64,000 nucleotides of DNA, taken from Symsagittifera roscoffensis. Lineage: Eukaryota; Xenacoelomorpha; Acoela; Convolutidae. Below, piece after piece: positions 43,373 to 53,629 of the stretch. The position numbers were made by a program, and so were the translations under genes. The notes beneath the pieces are model-generated. The model saw only the letters and a list, made by a program, of their open reading frames with translations, did not search any database and had not been told where the DNA came from. How positions within the stretch are numbered: position 1 is the stretch's first letter; each line of letters begins with the position of its first letter. The stretch is from NCBI RefSeq assembly GCF_963678635.1, contig NC_087062.1:82918012-82982011 (forward strand). Direction: 5' to 3'.

Positions 43373-44478
43373 CTATTTAATAAGCTTAAGCCTTCTAATT
43401 GATGACATATTGGCCGGCTTGACAAACATGTTGATATCGATGCATTCAAAGCACCGAGCAATGATATCTGTTTTTGAAACTGGTCTGTAGTCTTTTGGTC
43501 TCGACACTTTTGCTCTTGGAACGATCTTTGAAATCTTTAATCTGTCGGGAAACAAACCGGCACGAAAAGACAGATTAAAAACATGGGTAAACACTTCTGC
43601 TAAGAAAACCGCATTGTTTTTGAAGAACCAAAACGGAATACTGTCGGGTCCCGTTGCTGACTTCTTGATGGATTTTGGCGCATGATAAGTTTGAAACACG
43701 TTGACTGTTGGCACAATTGTTTATTTAGCCGGCATTTTTAGAAGCTCCACGGCAGCTGTAGTTGTAGATATGCTATGGTAGTAATTGTTAAGATCTTCAG
43801 CCGTAAAATCACAGTCTTGGCTGAAATTGCAGGTCGTGTTTTTGCGACTGACATAATTCACTCGTTCCCCCCAAGACTTGCTACTTTTTGTGGCATCACT
43901 TCTAGTATTAATAACAATATTTTTCCGCTTTTTTCCTGATGTTTTGCGGCTTCGAATCGCTTACGCCTGAGGTGAGCGTGTTTCTGTTTTCGCAGTAATT
44001 CAACTAACCGTGGGACTGAAACGGATAAAAGAGGGCCTTTGTTAGACATTGTAACACGCTTGAGGGGACAACATAGACTATATATGTTACCCAAAGACGC
44101 CATTAAGCTGCTAACTACTAAATTCATGTCTTCGGTGTATATTACATCGCTGAAATTTGCTATTGATAGAACACATGAAAGTTTTTCTTGGTTTTTGTGC
44201 TGCTGGTCTCTGAAATATGTCTTGCGCGTGGTTTTTTTCTTAGCAGTATATTCTGCGAGTAAGCCAAGGTGATCAAAATCAATTGTTGGCTTAAAAGTTT
44301 CAATGTTAATCAGAAAGCCAGGGTCAGTGCAGCATATAACGTCAAGTCTTTTTGAACCTCTTGTCGCATCATTATTCAAAATATGTAAATCGGTTGCGCT
44401 AACGAGTTCTTGGATACAGAAGTTGTTGATATCGCCACAGAACACTATTTTCGGGCCTGTTGGGATATAACTTTCCAA
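43373..44478 (-). pseudogene. 5' half of the older LINE: endonuclease C-terminus and RT start
   Basis: ORF 43858-44478 (206 aa) gives endonuclease motifs (PKIVFCGDINNF; LDVICCTDP; an IDFDHLGL segment holding the final Asp-His). After a short out-of-frame linker, ORF 43373-43714 (113 aa) gives the RT entry (SIKKSATGPDSIPFWFFKNN; DYRPVSKTDIIARCFE). It breaks off where the younger LINE begins and resumes at 38738. The endonuclease N-terminus is absent, so the copy was 5'-truncated or has decayed. Confidence 0.75.
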
Positions 44479-45656
44479 TTTTGTAAATGTTACTCACAGA
44501 TTGTAAACCATGAACATGAAATTTCTAGGTAGAAAATTACCTAAACAAGTTATGAATTACAAAGAATTTTTTTTCAAACATGAAAATCTACCTTGAATTG
44601 ATCACTAAAACAACCGTTGCAAATTGAATCATATGGTTGTTCTTTCTTTCAGCAATATGTTCAACTTCTTGTTAGTCTGACCAGTAACCTGAACCGTTTG
44701 ATTTTTCGTTGAACATTTGAAAATTGGTGCAGATTTAGAATTTTGGTAAAACTTCGAGTGACAGTTTCCATACGATCTTCAATATAGGCATTTCGTCAAC
44801 TCATTTTCTTTAAGTGTTTTCGAATAAAGAACTTGCAAAAATGGTTTCTTAGTACAGCTGAATATAATAGTAAAATAATCTAGAATGTTCCAGAAAGTTG
44901 TAACAGCCAATTGAAGTGCTAAAGGCAAAAATTGAAGTTTTTCAAAGATTGAAAATTTTTTGTGAGTCAAAATTTGTTTTCAATTTTGAACACAGACATG
45001 AACTAAAAAGTTGATATGGCTAAGTGTTCCCATTTAAGTTGTTCTAGATTTTTCTAACAAGTTAAGTCTTTAATGCAATAATTATGATTTTTTTGAATTT
45101 GTAAATTACTTACTCCATTAATGAAGCATTTTCGAATAAAAGGAGAGGGAGAGTGAACAATGATCAGGTATATGTGTATGAAAGTTCTCGAATGATCTTC
45201 AACATTAAATGAACAATCTAGAAAATTTGCTCCTGCTGTCTTCCGCACCATGCCCACCCCTCCCCCGGATTGTGAGCAGGAGGACAACTACGACTCGGTA
45301 CATCGTTCTGAAATGATTAATTCCGATCAATGAGTAATTCATTTCTAGCTACTTCAATAACAAGAAAGCACGATAATCGTTACTCTATAATCGTTTTACA
45401 ATTTTCTTAATTCCAGATGTCTCAGGTAAAGCGTAGCACATACATTGATAACGGCTTCACGACAGTATTCCTGTTGAACAACTAGTTTTGAATCAAATTT
45501 ATCATGAATTAATTGGATATTGACTTAATGTTACTTGCTTTTTTTATAGAGATCCACATATCGGCTTGTCTTTTCAATTGCGAAAAGTTCAATCTATGAG
45601 TTTCACTTCCACTCATTGTAGGAAAGGCAATTCTTACATAGGAAAGGCCGAACTTT
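44479..45656. other. Non-coding stretch, nothing recognised
   Basis: AT-rich, with no supportable ORF on either strand and no repeat copy that I can link to another part of the window. Confidence 0.4.
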
Positions 45657-46075
45657 TTATTTCATCAAGAAGTATTTAATCACAAAGATCAATTTCTCGA
45701 CAGTTTCTTCAAGAATCTTCGATCGACCAGTGAGAAAATTTTGCAGATCAGAAAACAGTCGGTCGATGTCCATCGAAGCTCCCGGAACAAAAGCATACAT
45801 AGCCATATCTGTTTTACTTTGAACACCTTTTAGCGCTCACTTCCTCCAGTTTTTCAAACAAATTCCAGCAATTGGATTTACGCTGTCGTTCAATTGGAAG
45901 CTTCCGAGACTTTGATCATGTCCACTAAAAATGAAAGCTGTGCATTGTAACCCACTGGCCGAAATACTGACTCCATTGCTTCGCGTACCTTCCCAGCAGC
46001 AGCCGATTCTCTTAACGGTATTCGCTCCACGAAAGAGTATAACTTGCTCTACTATTGCAAAACAAATGCAACGGC
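45657..46075 (-). pseudogene. hAT transposase C-terminal remnant
   Basis: The - strand ends in VPGASMDIDRLFSDLQNF followed by LTGRSKILEETVEKL and a Phe/Ile/Lys stretch before TAA at 45657. This pattern (Ser/Asp-x-x-Arg-Leu-Phe, then Leu-Thr-x-Arg and Glu-x-x-Glu-x-Leu-Ile-Phe) is that of the hAT dimerisation region. The upstream part to about 46075 is degraded but open in places. No terminal repeats were found. Confidence 0.5.
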
Positions 46076-46895
46076 TCTCAATCAGGTACCAAAACGTGTA
46101 GGCACAGGTGAAGTCAAACTCTCGTTGCTTGGTTCATTGAACGTTTTCCTTGTTATTGCGTCGTCTAACACATTTTTCGAACATTTTTAAAATATTTTTA
46201 ACCAAAGTGTTTACTTCAAGGTAAGTGTCAGAAATTTTCACAAAAACTCTGGATAGCATGAGAGTCTAGCGCGTGACAAGAACAAGGGATGAACGCATCC
46301 CCTTAGAGCCTTTCAAAAGTTAACTGATGAAAAATTAATTGCATTTAATTGGAGTCTCTATTTCGGTATTTTAGGATAGTTTTTAGATTCAGTCCTTGTC
46401 TCTGTTTTGTGATATTACGTGCTAATTCCCAACTTCGAATAAAATCCGCAATATTGGACAATGCTAAGATCTCTAGTTCGCATTGGAATCCCTTAAATTT
46501 AAATAAGACTGCGATGCTAATTAATTACAACTTAAATGTTATAATCTCAATTAGTTTTTGAAAGGCCCTGCCCTTTAGCGAGTTGGCGGCAGAAATATTG
46601 TTAGACAACTCATCTGTGACAAATTTAAATTCGATAACATTTCCCAGTTTTCCGAGAGCACTTATAATTGTCTGCTGCACAATTGTCGCGTTTGGAGATA
46701 TTTTTAGTCTGGTAATTTGGACTAAATAGGTTTATCAACGTTGTCTCCAGATAAAACGCCCATAAGAACAGAGTTAGCCACATCCTAGTGCAAAATTTTT
46801 TATCGCCTTTACTCAAAAAATTCAAAACTTGGGTCTTCGAAACGTATTGGCAAAATTTAAAAAATCGCAAAAACTTTGGTTTTTTCTTCTCAACT

Positions 46896-47325
46896 TTTCT
46901 TAAATGTTTTTCCGCAGGGTTTCTCTCATTAAGGGGATTGAACTAGGTAGTAGTTCAGTACGCAGATGCTTTTTGCCGTTCGGGAAAATTCGGATATCCC
47001 AAAATTTGGGGTTAACAGTTGGGCCAAAAATTGGTTTTTTTCGACAAAATTTGGGTCTTTCGGGTCTAGTATGGAAATTAGATACTTCTCAACTTTACTT
47101 CTCAACTTTTCTAAATTTTTTTTCTCAAGTTTTCTTAAATGTTTGTCCGCAGGGTTTCTCTCATTAGGGGATTGAAGTAGGTAGTAGTTCAGTACGCAGA
47201 TGCTTTTTGCCGTTGGGAAAAATTCGGATATCCCAAAATTTGGGGTTAACAGTTGGGCCAAAAATTGGTGTTTTTCGACAAAATTTGGGTCTTTCGGGTC
47301 TAGTATGGAAAATAGATAATATATA
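46896..47325 (+). repeat. 235-bp tandem duplication
   Basis: Two copies of about 200 bp begin TCTTAAATGTTTKTCCGCAGGG, at about 46899 and 47134. They are over 90% alike (CAAAATTTGGGTCTTTCGGG at the end of each). Each begins with a splice-acceptor-like TTTTTCCGCAG. Confidence 0.85.
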
Positions 47326-47701
47326 ACACCGGTTATAACCTGTTAGTAGTCGTTAATTGGTATACTATACCATCACTTACACCAAATTATCCGAAATAAG
47401 AATCTTAATCCGGAAATATGCCACAGACGGAGGGTACAATGGGACCGATCCAATTGTTTCCCCCACCACCTACGTGTATTGAAATAGTACCCTAACGATA
47501 CCAAAAGTATGCTAACGATACCCAGCAGTCGTTGTGGTTGTTTTAGTTGATGACCCCTGTTGTATCTGGAGCACGTTTGTCAGCTTTCCGCTCCACTCTC
47601 CGATCTTCGGCAATTTTATCATTAACGCGCTTAAGTAGCCAAACAACAATCAAGGGAGGGTACCTAACCAACAACCAAATCACTTGATCTTTCGATCAGG
47701 A

Positions 47702-48546
47702 ATGATATGAATCACCAAAAAACAACAACAAATAGGACGGTCGAATCATATGTTGTCAGGAAACAATATGTATAAACTTTAATTTTATGTTTTTTAATGT
47801 TTTTGGTTTCTTTTTGGATTTTCGACTGTTTTTTTTTCGTTTTAAGATCAATTAGTTTTTGGTTTTTTCGTAGTTATACACCAACTTTGTTTAGTTTTAC
47901 GGTTTCTTTTTAGTAGTTTTTGGTGCCAGAGCCTTGAGAGAAGTGGGCTAATGACTTCCCACCTAACCCTCCGACGCCCGCAATTTTCAGTCTTAACTTG
48001 GTTGAAAAGTTGAATTGTACTAGCCGGAGGGTCCGTCCGAAGCTTCCGTCTAGTACAACACAGGATATTGAGGACTCTAAGTCAGGCATACGCCCGGATC
48101 GGAGCGGAGGGTTCGTCGCCAAAACTTTTGCTGATTGTGATGATTTCTGGCCTTAAACCGGCCCAGCCAGGAACGCTATGAAATTGTCTATGTGACATTC
48201 TTCAGAAAATAAACAACGACGAAGGTTAGAAAAAGTCCTTTGTGACAAGTGGCTGACTTAGTTACCTTAAGTCTACTCGTTTTTCACCATTCCGACCTAG
48301 CCAGTTGATTTTCCGGTCTGTTTAAGGGCCAACAATCAAGTTTACCGCTTGTTGGCCGTCAGCTGAAATAATTTTATTCAGCTTTCGTTTGTATGCAGAA
48401 ATAACCTCATAGCTTGGTATCGGATCCCCAGGAAACGTGATAATTACTAAAAATAGTGCTAGAAAGTATAAATAAAGATAATTTTAGTGACAGTTATATA
48501 TTAGATCCATTAGAGATGGATTGACCATTTCCTTGCACCTAACTAA
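47702..48546 (+). repeat. SINE-like unit, copy 1
   Basis: About 845 bp that recurs at 49703-50539. It starts ATGATATGAATCACC, carries a GT-rich segment, then a conserved core (GGTGCCAGAGCCTTGAGAG; CGGAGCGGAGGGTTCGTCG). It ends with TTTTTCACC...AGCCAGT..TTTTC, GGATCCCCAG, CTAAAAATAGTGCTA and a terminal hairpin ATCCAT-TAGAG-ATGGAT. The last ~250 bp resemble the 3' end of the LINE at 61.3-61.6 kb. No ORF is present. It is a non-autonomous element or truncated LINE tail that could use that LINE's machinery. Confidence 0.65.
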
Positions 48547-48576
48547 TAATTCTCTGGAGCTAATTGAATTATTAAT

Positions 48577-49000
48577 TTGATGCCCCTTCAATCCAGATCC
48601 GAAACGATTCAATACAATTTTGAAAGTCCTGTCCGCTTTATCACCTTCTTTCTTTCTTGGCAACCCCTCACTTCAGTGCTTTTCCCTCCAGATTGCTTAG
48701 TATCACCGTGCGTGCTTGTTTTTCATCATTGGATTTGTATTGCTCAAGATGTAGCCTCATCACTTCAACCCACGTATCTATGCAACCATCCGAATCACCT
48801 TTGAACTTTTTGGCTTCTTGAAAGTCTTTCTCGACTTGCCACCTCCTCTTTTGCTTGACTCATTTTTTCTCTTGGCAATTGTTTTGAATATATCGTTCAT
48901 CATTTCCCAAGTGTTTGCCCATCTCATGGCATCTGGTGCTACACTCGCGTGTACGTTCGATTCCCTTGGGGCTCTCGTTGAATTTGATGCACCTCCTTCT
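48577..49000 (-). pseudogene. Ty3/Gypsy Gag remnant
   Basis: The - strand encodes RWANTWEMMNDIFK in one frame and then AKKFKGDSDGCIDTWVEVMR and LHLEQYKSNDEKQARTVILSNLEGKAL. This is a retrotransposon capsid-domain start: substrate-like FKG, a DTWVEVM helix and a NLEGKAL helix. Frames are broken beyond it. It may be the Gag of the lineage whose integrase end lies at 28.8-29.7 kb, but the two are not contiguous. Confidence 0.6.
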
Positions 49001-49008
49001 TTCTTTCA

Positions 49009-49375
49009 ATTATTCAACTGTCAATTCGTTTCTATTACAAGCTCATCTTCTTGTCGCACCAGTGTTTTGCGTGTGTTATCGGGATGTTCTGTGCATGACA
49101 CGTTGTTGCCGTCTTTTCGTTTTTCTGAGAAATCTATTGGCTCAAATCGAACTTTTGAAGTGTATCACCCAAAATATTTCTACCTTCCTTTTCCTTACAA
49201 TTCAGCACTAAGGCCTCTCACGCCGTTTTATCCGTTCGATGGAAGGTTCCGCTGTGGCATCCGGGGGAATGGCCCAGCTGTTAACACTAGAGGAATACAT
49301 ATCAGGAAAGAGAAACCAGAGTACACTGAAATTAAAATCCCAGAAATTTTTTGCTACTTACACAAAACGTAAAAA
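49009..49375. repeat. 365-bp block repeated at 50798-51135
   Basis: A nearly identical segment (CATCTTCTTGTCGCACCAG; GGCATCCGGGGGAATGGCCC) occurs in both places, in each case followed by foldback-repeat sequence. The open + frame (184 aa and 114 aa) is most likely antisense to decayed element sequence. Confidence 0.7.
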
Positions 49376-49382
49376 GAGAGAT

Positions 49383-49500
49383 TTTTAATCAGAAAAAAAT
49401 TTCAAAATTTTTGCAAGTATGTGCATGGTCAGGCTTTTTACAATAAACTTATCTAATTGACAAAACAAGATCAGTCAGCTTACAAATGTTATTGAAAAAA
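49383..49500. repeat. Foldback repeat fragment 1
   Basis: The outer arm only (TTTTTGCAAGTATGTGCATGG onward), matching the starts of the foldback units at 51185 and 56597. It abuts the Penelope 3' fragment at 49505. Confidence 0.65.
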
Positions 49501-49504
49501 TTTT

Positions 49505-49702
49505 CCTTTTTCCTTCAAGACTGCATTGCTGAAGGTGGAGGCCTGCCGGTGGGTCGGCTTTCTTATGTCCCTCATATCTAGTGGTCAAAGACATATCGAG
49601 CAGTTTATCCGACATAGGTAGAAGTGCACTTGAACGTTGGTTAAACTTCGTAACCTGCTTGCAAAAATTTGGCTTTGTTTACCTCTTTATTGCACCATCA
49701 GC
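49505..49702 (-). pseudogene. Penelope-like element 3' fragment
   Basis: The same sequence as the 3' ends of copies 2 and 3 (+ strand TTTTTCCTTCAAGACTGCATTG onward). The - strand includes remnants of the GIY-YIG endonuclease start (TSTYVG in the fuller copies). It is cut off by the SINE-like unit at 49703. Confidence 0.65.
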
Positions 49703-50539
49703 ATGATATGAATCACCAAAAAACGACAACAAATAGGAAAGTCGAATCATATGTCGTCAGGAAACAATATACATAAACTGTCATTTTATGTATTTTACTG
49801 TTTTTGGTTTTTTTGGGTTTTCGACTGTTTTTTTTGGTTTTAGGATCAAATAGTTTTTTGGTTTTTTCGTAGTTAAACACCATTTTTGTTTAGTTTTACG
49901 GTTTGTTTTTAGTAGTTTTTGGTGCCAGAGCCTTGAGAGAAATGGGCTAATGACTTCCCACCTAACCCTCCGACGCCCGGATCTTTCAGTCTTAATTTGG
50001 TTGAAAAGCTGAATTGTACTAGCCGGAGGGTTCGAAGCTTCCATCTAGTGCAATACAGGATTCTGAGGACCCTAAGTCAGGCATACGCCCGGATCGGAGC
50101 GGAGGGTTCGTCGCTAAAACTTTTGCTGATTGTGATGGTTTTTTGCCTTAAACAGGCCCAGCCAGGAACGCTATGAAATTGTCTATGTGACATTCTCCAG
50201 AAATTAAACAACGACGAAGGTTAGAAAAAGTCCTTTGTGATGACTGGCTGACTTAGTTACCTTAAGTCTACTCGTTTTTTACCATTCCGACCTAGCCAGA
50301 TGACTTTCCGGTCTGTTTAAGGGCTAACCATCAAGTTATCGCTTGTTGGCCGTCAGCCGAAAGAATTTTATTCAGCTTTCGTTTATATGCAGCAATAACC
50401 TACTAGCTTGGTCTCGGATCCCCAGGCAACGTGATAATCACCAAAAATAGTGCTAGAAAGTATATTTGAAGACAATTTTAGTGACAGTTAAATATTAGAT
50501 CCATTAGAGATGGATTGACCATTTCCTTGCAACTAACTA
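49703..50539 (+). repeat. SINE-like unit, copy 2
   Basis: The second copy of the 47702-48546 unit, about 90% alike by eye, with a GGGTTCGAAGC variant in the core. Its 5' end cuts directly into a Penelope 3' fragment (49505-49702), which suggests insertion or a rearrangement there. Confidence 0.7.
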
Positions 50540-50797
50540 ATGTTTTCTGAAATAATCAAATGATATCGAGTTTAATTTATAACGTTCAGGGCTACAGTAT
50601 CTAAATGGGGTGATTGTTAGTAAAGTAATCTATAGAAACCGGGCCTCCAATTTCATTTTTTTCCAGTATTAACGTCGTTATCTCTAAGTTCTCTCTGCTC
50701 GGCAGGCTTCGGGGCTGTCCTGATTATCTCACTGAACCTTCCGATTCCACTTGCTCGCACAACTAAGCTTCATTTTGTGATTGCACGTTACGTCCAG
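50540..50797. other. Short unassigned stretch
   Basis: Sequence between the SINE-like copy 2 and the repeated 365-bp block. No ORF or repeat recognised. Confidence 0.4.
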
Positions 50798-51184
50798 AAG
50801 CTTCAACTGTCAATTCGTTTCCATTACAAGCTCATCTTCTTGTCGCACCAGTGTTTTGCGTGTGTTATCGGGCTGTTCTGTGCATGACACGTTGTTGCCG
50901 TCTTTTCGTTTTTCTGAGAAATCTATTGGCTCAAATCGAACTTTTGAAGTGTATCACCCAAAATATTGCTACCTTCCTTTTCCTTACAATTCAGCACTAA
51001 GGCCTCTCACGCCGTTTTATCCGTTCGATGGAAGGTTCCGCTGTGGCATCCGGGGGAATGGCCCAGCTGTTAACACTAGAAGAATACGTATCAGGAAAGA
51101 GAAACCAGGGTACACTGAAAATTAAATCCCAGAAATTTTTTGCTATTTTTTACAAAACGTAAAAAGAGAGAGTTTTAATCAGAA

Positions 51185-51670
51185 AAAAAATTTCAAACGT
51201 TTTTGCAAGTATGTGCATCGTCAGGCTTCTTACAATAAATTTATCTAAATGACGATACAAGATCAGTCAGCTTACAAATGTTATTTCAAATAATTCACAA
51301 AAAAAATAATTTCTAAACCGTCATGTTAAAAAACCTAAATAATTAAAAGGTTTCAAATTATTTTGTCTGGAAGTTATCGAGTCATAGTTTTGATTTCGAC
51401 AAGTACGTTTTTAAATAAAAATTCAAAAAATTTTTGGGACTAAATTTTGAGTGTAATTTCCCTGCTACTAGATCGAACAACCAAACAAAACTGTAAACAC
51501 TAGAGGCAATACATATCAGGAAAAAGAAACCGGGCTTGATCACGCGCGATGAGTTTAAGAGCAGTGAGTTAACACTGAAAATTTAGTCCCAAAATATGTT
51601 TGATTTTTATTTGAAAACGTACATGCCTACACCAAAATTATCACTCAAAAACTTCCAGACAAATTAATTG
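51185..51670. repeat. Foldback repeat 2 next to Penelope copy 2
   Basis: The arms at about 51356-51477 and 51559-51669 are inverted (TTGTCTGGAAGT... / ...ACTTCCAGACAA) around a loop of about 85 bp. The outer arm from 51185 has no partner here. The right edge is followed within 35 bp by the Penelope 3' end. Confidence 0.75.
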
Positions 51671-51704
51671 AAAAATAATTTTTCAAGTAACATCTGCGCT
51701 TTTT

Positions 51705-53155
51705 CCTTCACGACTGCATTGCTGAAGGTGGAGGCCTGCCGGTGGGTCGGCTTTCTTATGTCCCTCATATCTAGTGGTCAAAGACATATCGAGCAGTTTA
51801 TCCGACATAGGTAGAAGTGCAGTTTATGGCAGTTTATAAACCACTGTTGACTTGAGTTCATAACAAAATGCGGACTTGAACATTTGTTAAACTTCGTAAC
51901 CTGCTTGCAAAATATTCGTTTTGGTTACCTCTATATTGCACCATCAGCATTGGGGGCTTCCTATCTTTTGAGGACTGAGTTGAAGAATTCCTCTCACTAT
52001 CCATGGGCTTGCCCTTGCCCTCGATGATTTAGCTCAGGACGTCTGCCGCCACCTTTGCGGACCAGTTTTCAAGGTACATATTTGTCAGCCATTGCGCCCT
52101 ATTAGTTTCCATAGCCTTATCAAATTGCTCCCAATTAGATGAAATCCCCAAAATTGTGCAGTACCTTGGATAACACTACGCTTATACTGAGTTGGAGCGC
52201 AGCTTCTTTAGTTCAGTATAGTCGCAGTATCCGTTGGTTTTTGATATCAGTTGCATCTTACACCCCTATCCAGAGATGTTCAAATCCAGGGAATGACAAA
52301 TTCCCCATTGAATTGGTTTCCTCTAGTGAACTGCAGGTTTGGATGAAGAGAAGTAGCAGCATCAAGAACACAACTCGGCTCACCTTCTTTTGTTCTAAGA
52401 ATGTCAGCTTCATAACTGAGGAACAATTTTACTTGTGGAGTATCCCTCTCCTTGTTTTTAGCGCGGCTGCAGATTTCACAATACCAGACTATCTCGGTTA
52501 TTGATGCGTATACATCATCAGATTTTTATTCGCTTTTTTGGTGATACGAGTTTCGTCAACTCCCGCCTTCAATCAATCCCTTCGATCTATGTGTTACTTT
52601 CCATCTGCAACATGGACATAAATCGTTTTTGTCATTCATCGGCTCTATCTTCGTTCCCGCAGGTGTTTCTTGCTTTAGAGCAAACTCGTACTCTTTCAGC
52701 TTAAGTTTTCAAGAATTACAGCGAGGGAAGCGCCTATTGCTAGATCATCAACGTGCATATATCATGAAACATTACATCTGAAATATAATTTGCTGACCGC
52801 CTTATTCGAAAGCCTTTTTATGGTTGCACTTTGAATTTCAGGAGGAGAATCTTGGCTGTACAGCTTCTGAAAGATAAATTCAATTGCTTCTTTCAGGGGA
52901 ACATTTGTGCATAATTTTCTCTTATCAAGAGATATTATGGTTTCATCCGGATCAAGAGCAATGTTAACTTAGCTAAACCTTACAAACGGGCGGGTTGCCC
53001 CCATGTTGACCTCATCTCAAAACATAATTGATCACTTATCTCGTCTCTTTTGTTTATGGCAATTAATTCTTTGTCAAGTTTCTTCTCAATTTTCAGTATC
53101 ACTTCATTAGAGCTGGCCTCTTTTTAAAAAACTGTCATATTACAACAAAGATTTC
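51705..53155 (-). pseudogene. Penelope-like element copy 2
   Basis: Read from 53155 downward: the RT motif A region around 52,900 (ISLDKRKLCTNVP-like, decayed) and motif B (around 52,720). A PHD-like finger remnant lies around 52,400-52,560, followed by an RT continuation (52,250-52,380) and the thumb segment with NRAQWLTNMYLENWSAKVAA (about 52,080) and KPPMLMVQYRGNQNEYFASR (about 51,930). A GIY-YIG start (CTSTYVG, about 51,800) follows. Many stops and frameshifts; 5'-truncated. The downstream end coincides with foldback repeat 2. Confidence 0.7.
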
Positions 53156-53198
53156 AATTTTAATTCAAACATTTGTTTCCTCATCATGCAATCAACAA

Positions 53199-53620
53199 TC
53201 AACACTGAAAATTTAGTCTATAAGTATGTTTCATTTTTATTTGAAAACGTACATGCCTACATCGAAATTATCACCCAGAAACTGCCACAGTTCCAGACAA
53301 ATTAATTGAAAATCTTTTAATTAATTTTAGAGGTTAAAAATTGAAAGTATTTGGAATAAAAAAATTTTAACCTCTGAAATTAATTTTAAAATTTCAAGTT
53401 TATTTGTCTGGAAGTTTCTGAGTCATAATTTCGTTTTAGACATGTACGTTTTTAAATAAGAAACCTTGCATATTTTGGGTTTAAACTTTCAATGTTAACT
53501 CCCTGCTCTTAAACTCATTGCGCGTGATCAAGCCCGTTTTCTCTTTCCTGATTTGTATTGCCTCTAGTGTTAACAGTTTTTTTTTTTTTTGGTTGTTCGA
53601 GCTATCTATAATTTCTCAAG
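53199..53620. repeat. Foldback repeat 3 in head-to-head order
   Basis: It contains the inner-to-outer right arm (53199-53315), a short AT spacer with its own inverted repeat (TTTTAGAGGTTAAAA / TTTTAACCTCTGAAA), then the outer-to-inner left arm (53400-53520) and the loop in reverse. The order is thus permuted relative to copies 2 and 4. It abuts the 3' end of Penelope copy 3. Confidence 0.7.
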
Positions 53621-53629
53621 TAACATTTG

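Noticed and set aside
48818-49372. 184-aa + strand ORF with a signal-peptide-like start
   Set aside because: The - strand of the same region encodes a Gag capsid remnant, and the second copy at 50781 keeps only part of the frame.
50020-50045. B-box-like GGGTTCGAAGC in SINE-like copy 2
   Set aside because: Copy 1 lacks it at the same place and no A box lies at the right distance, so Pol III promotion is not supported.
52139-52504. 121-aa + strand ORF, with similar ones at 54167-54436 and 35321-35830
   Set aside because: They are antisense to Penelope RT sequence, whose - strand translation carries recognisable motifs.
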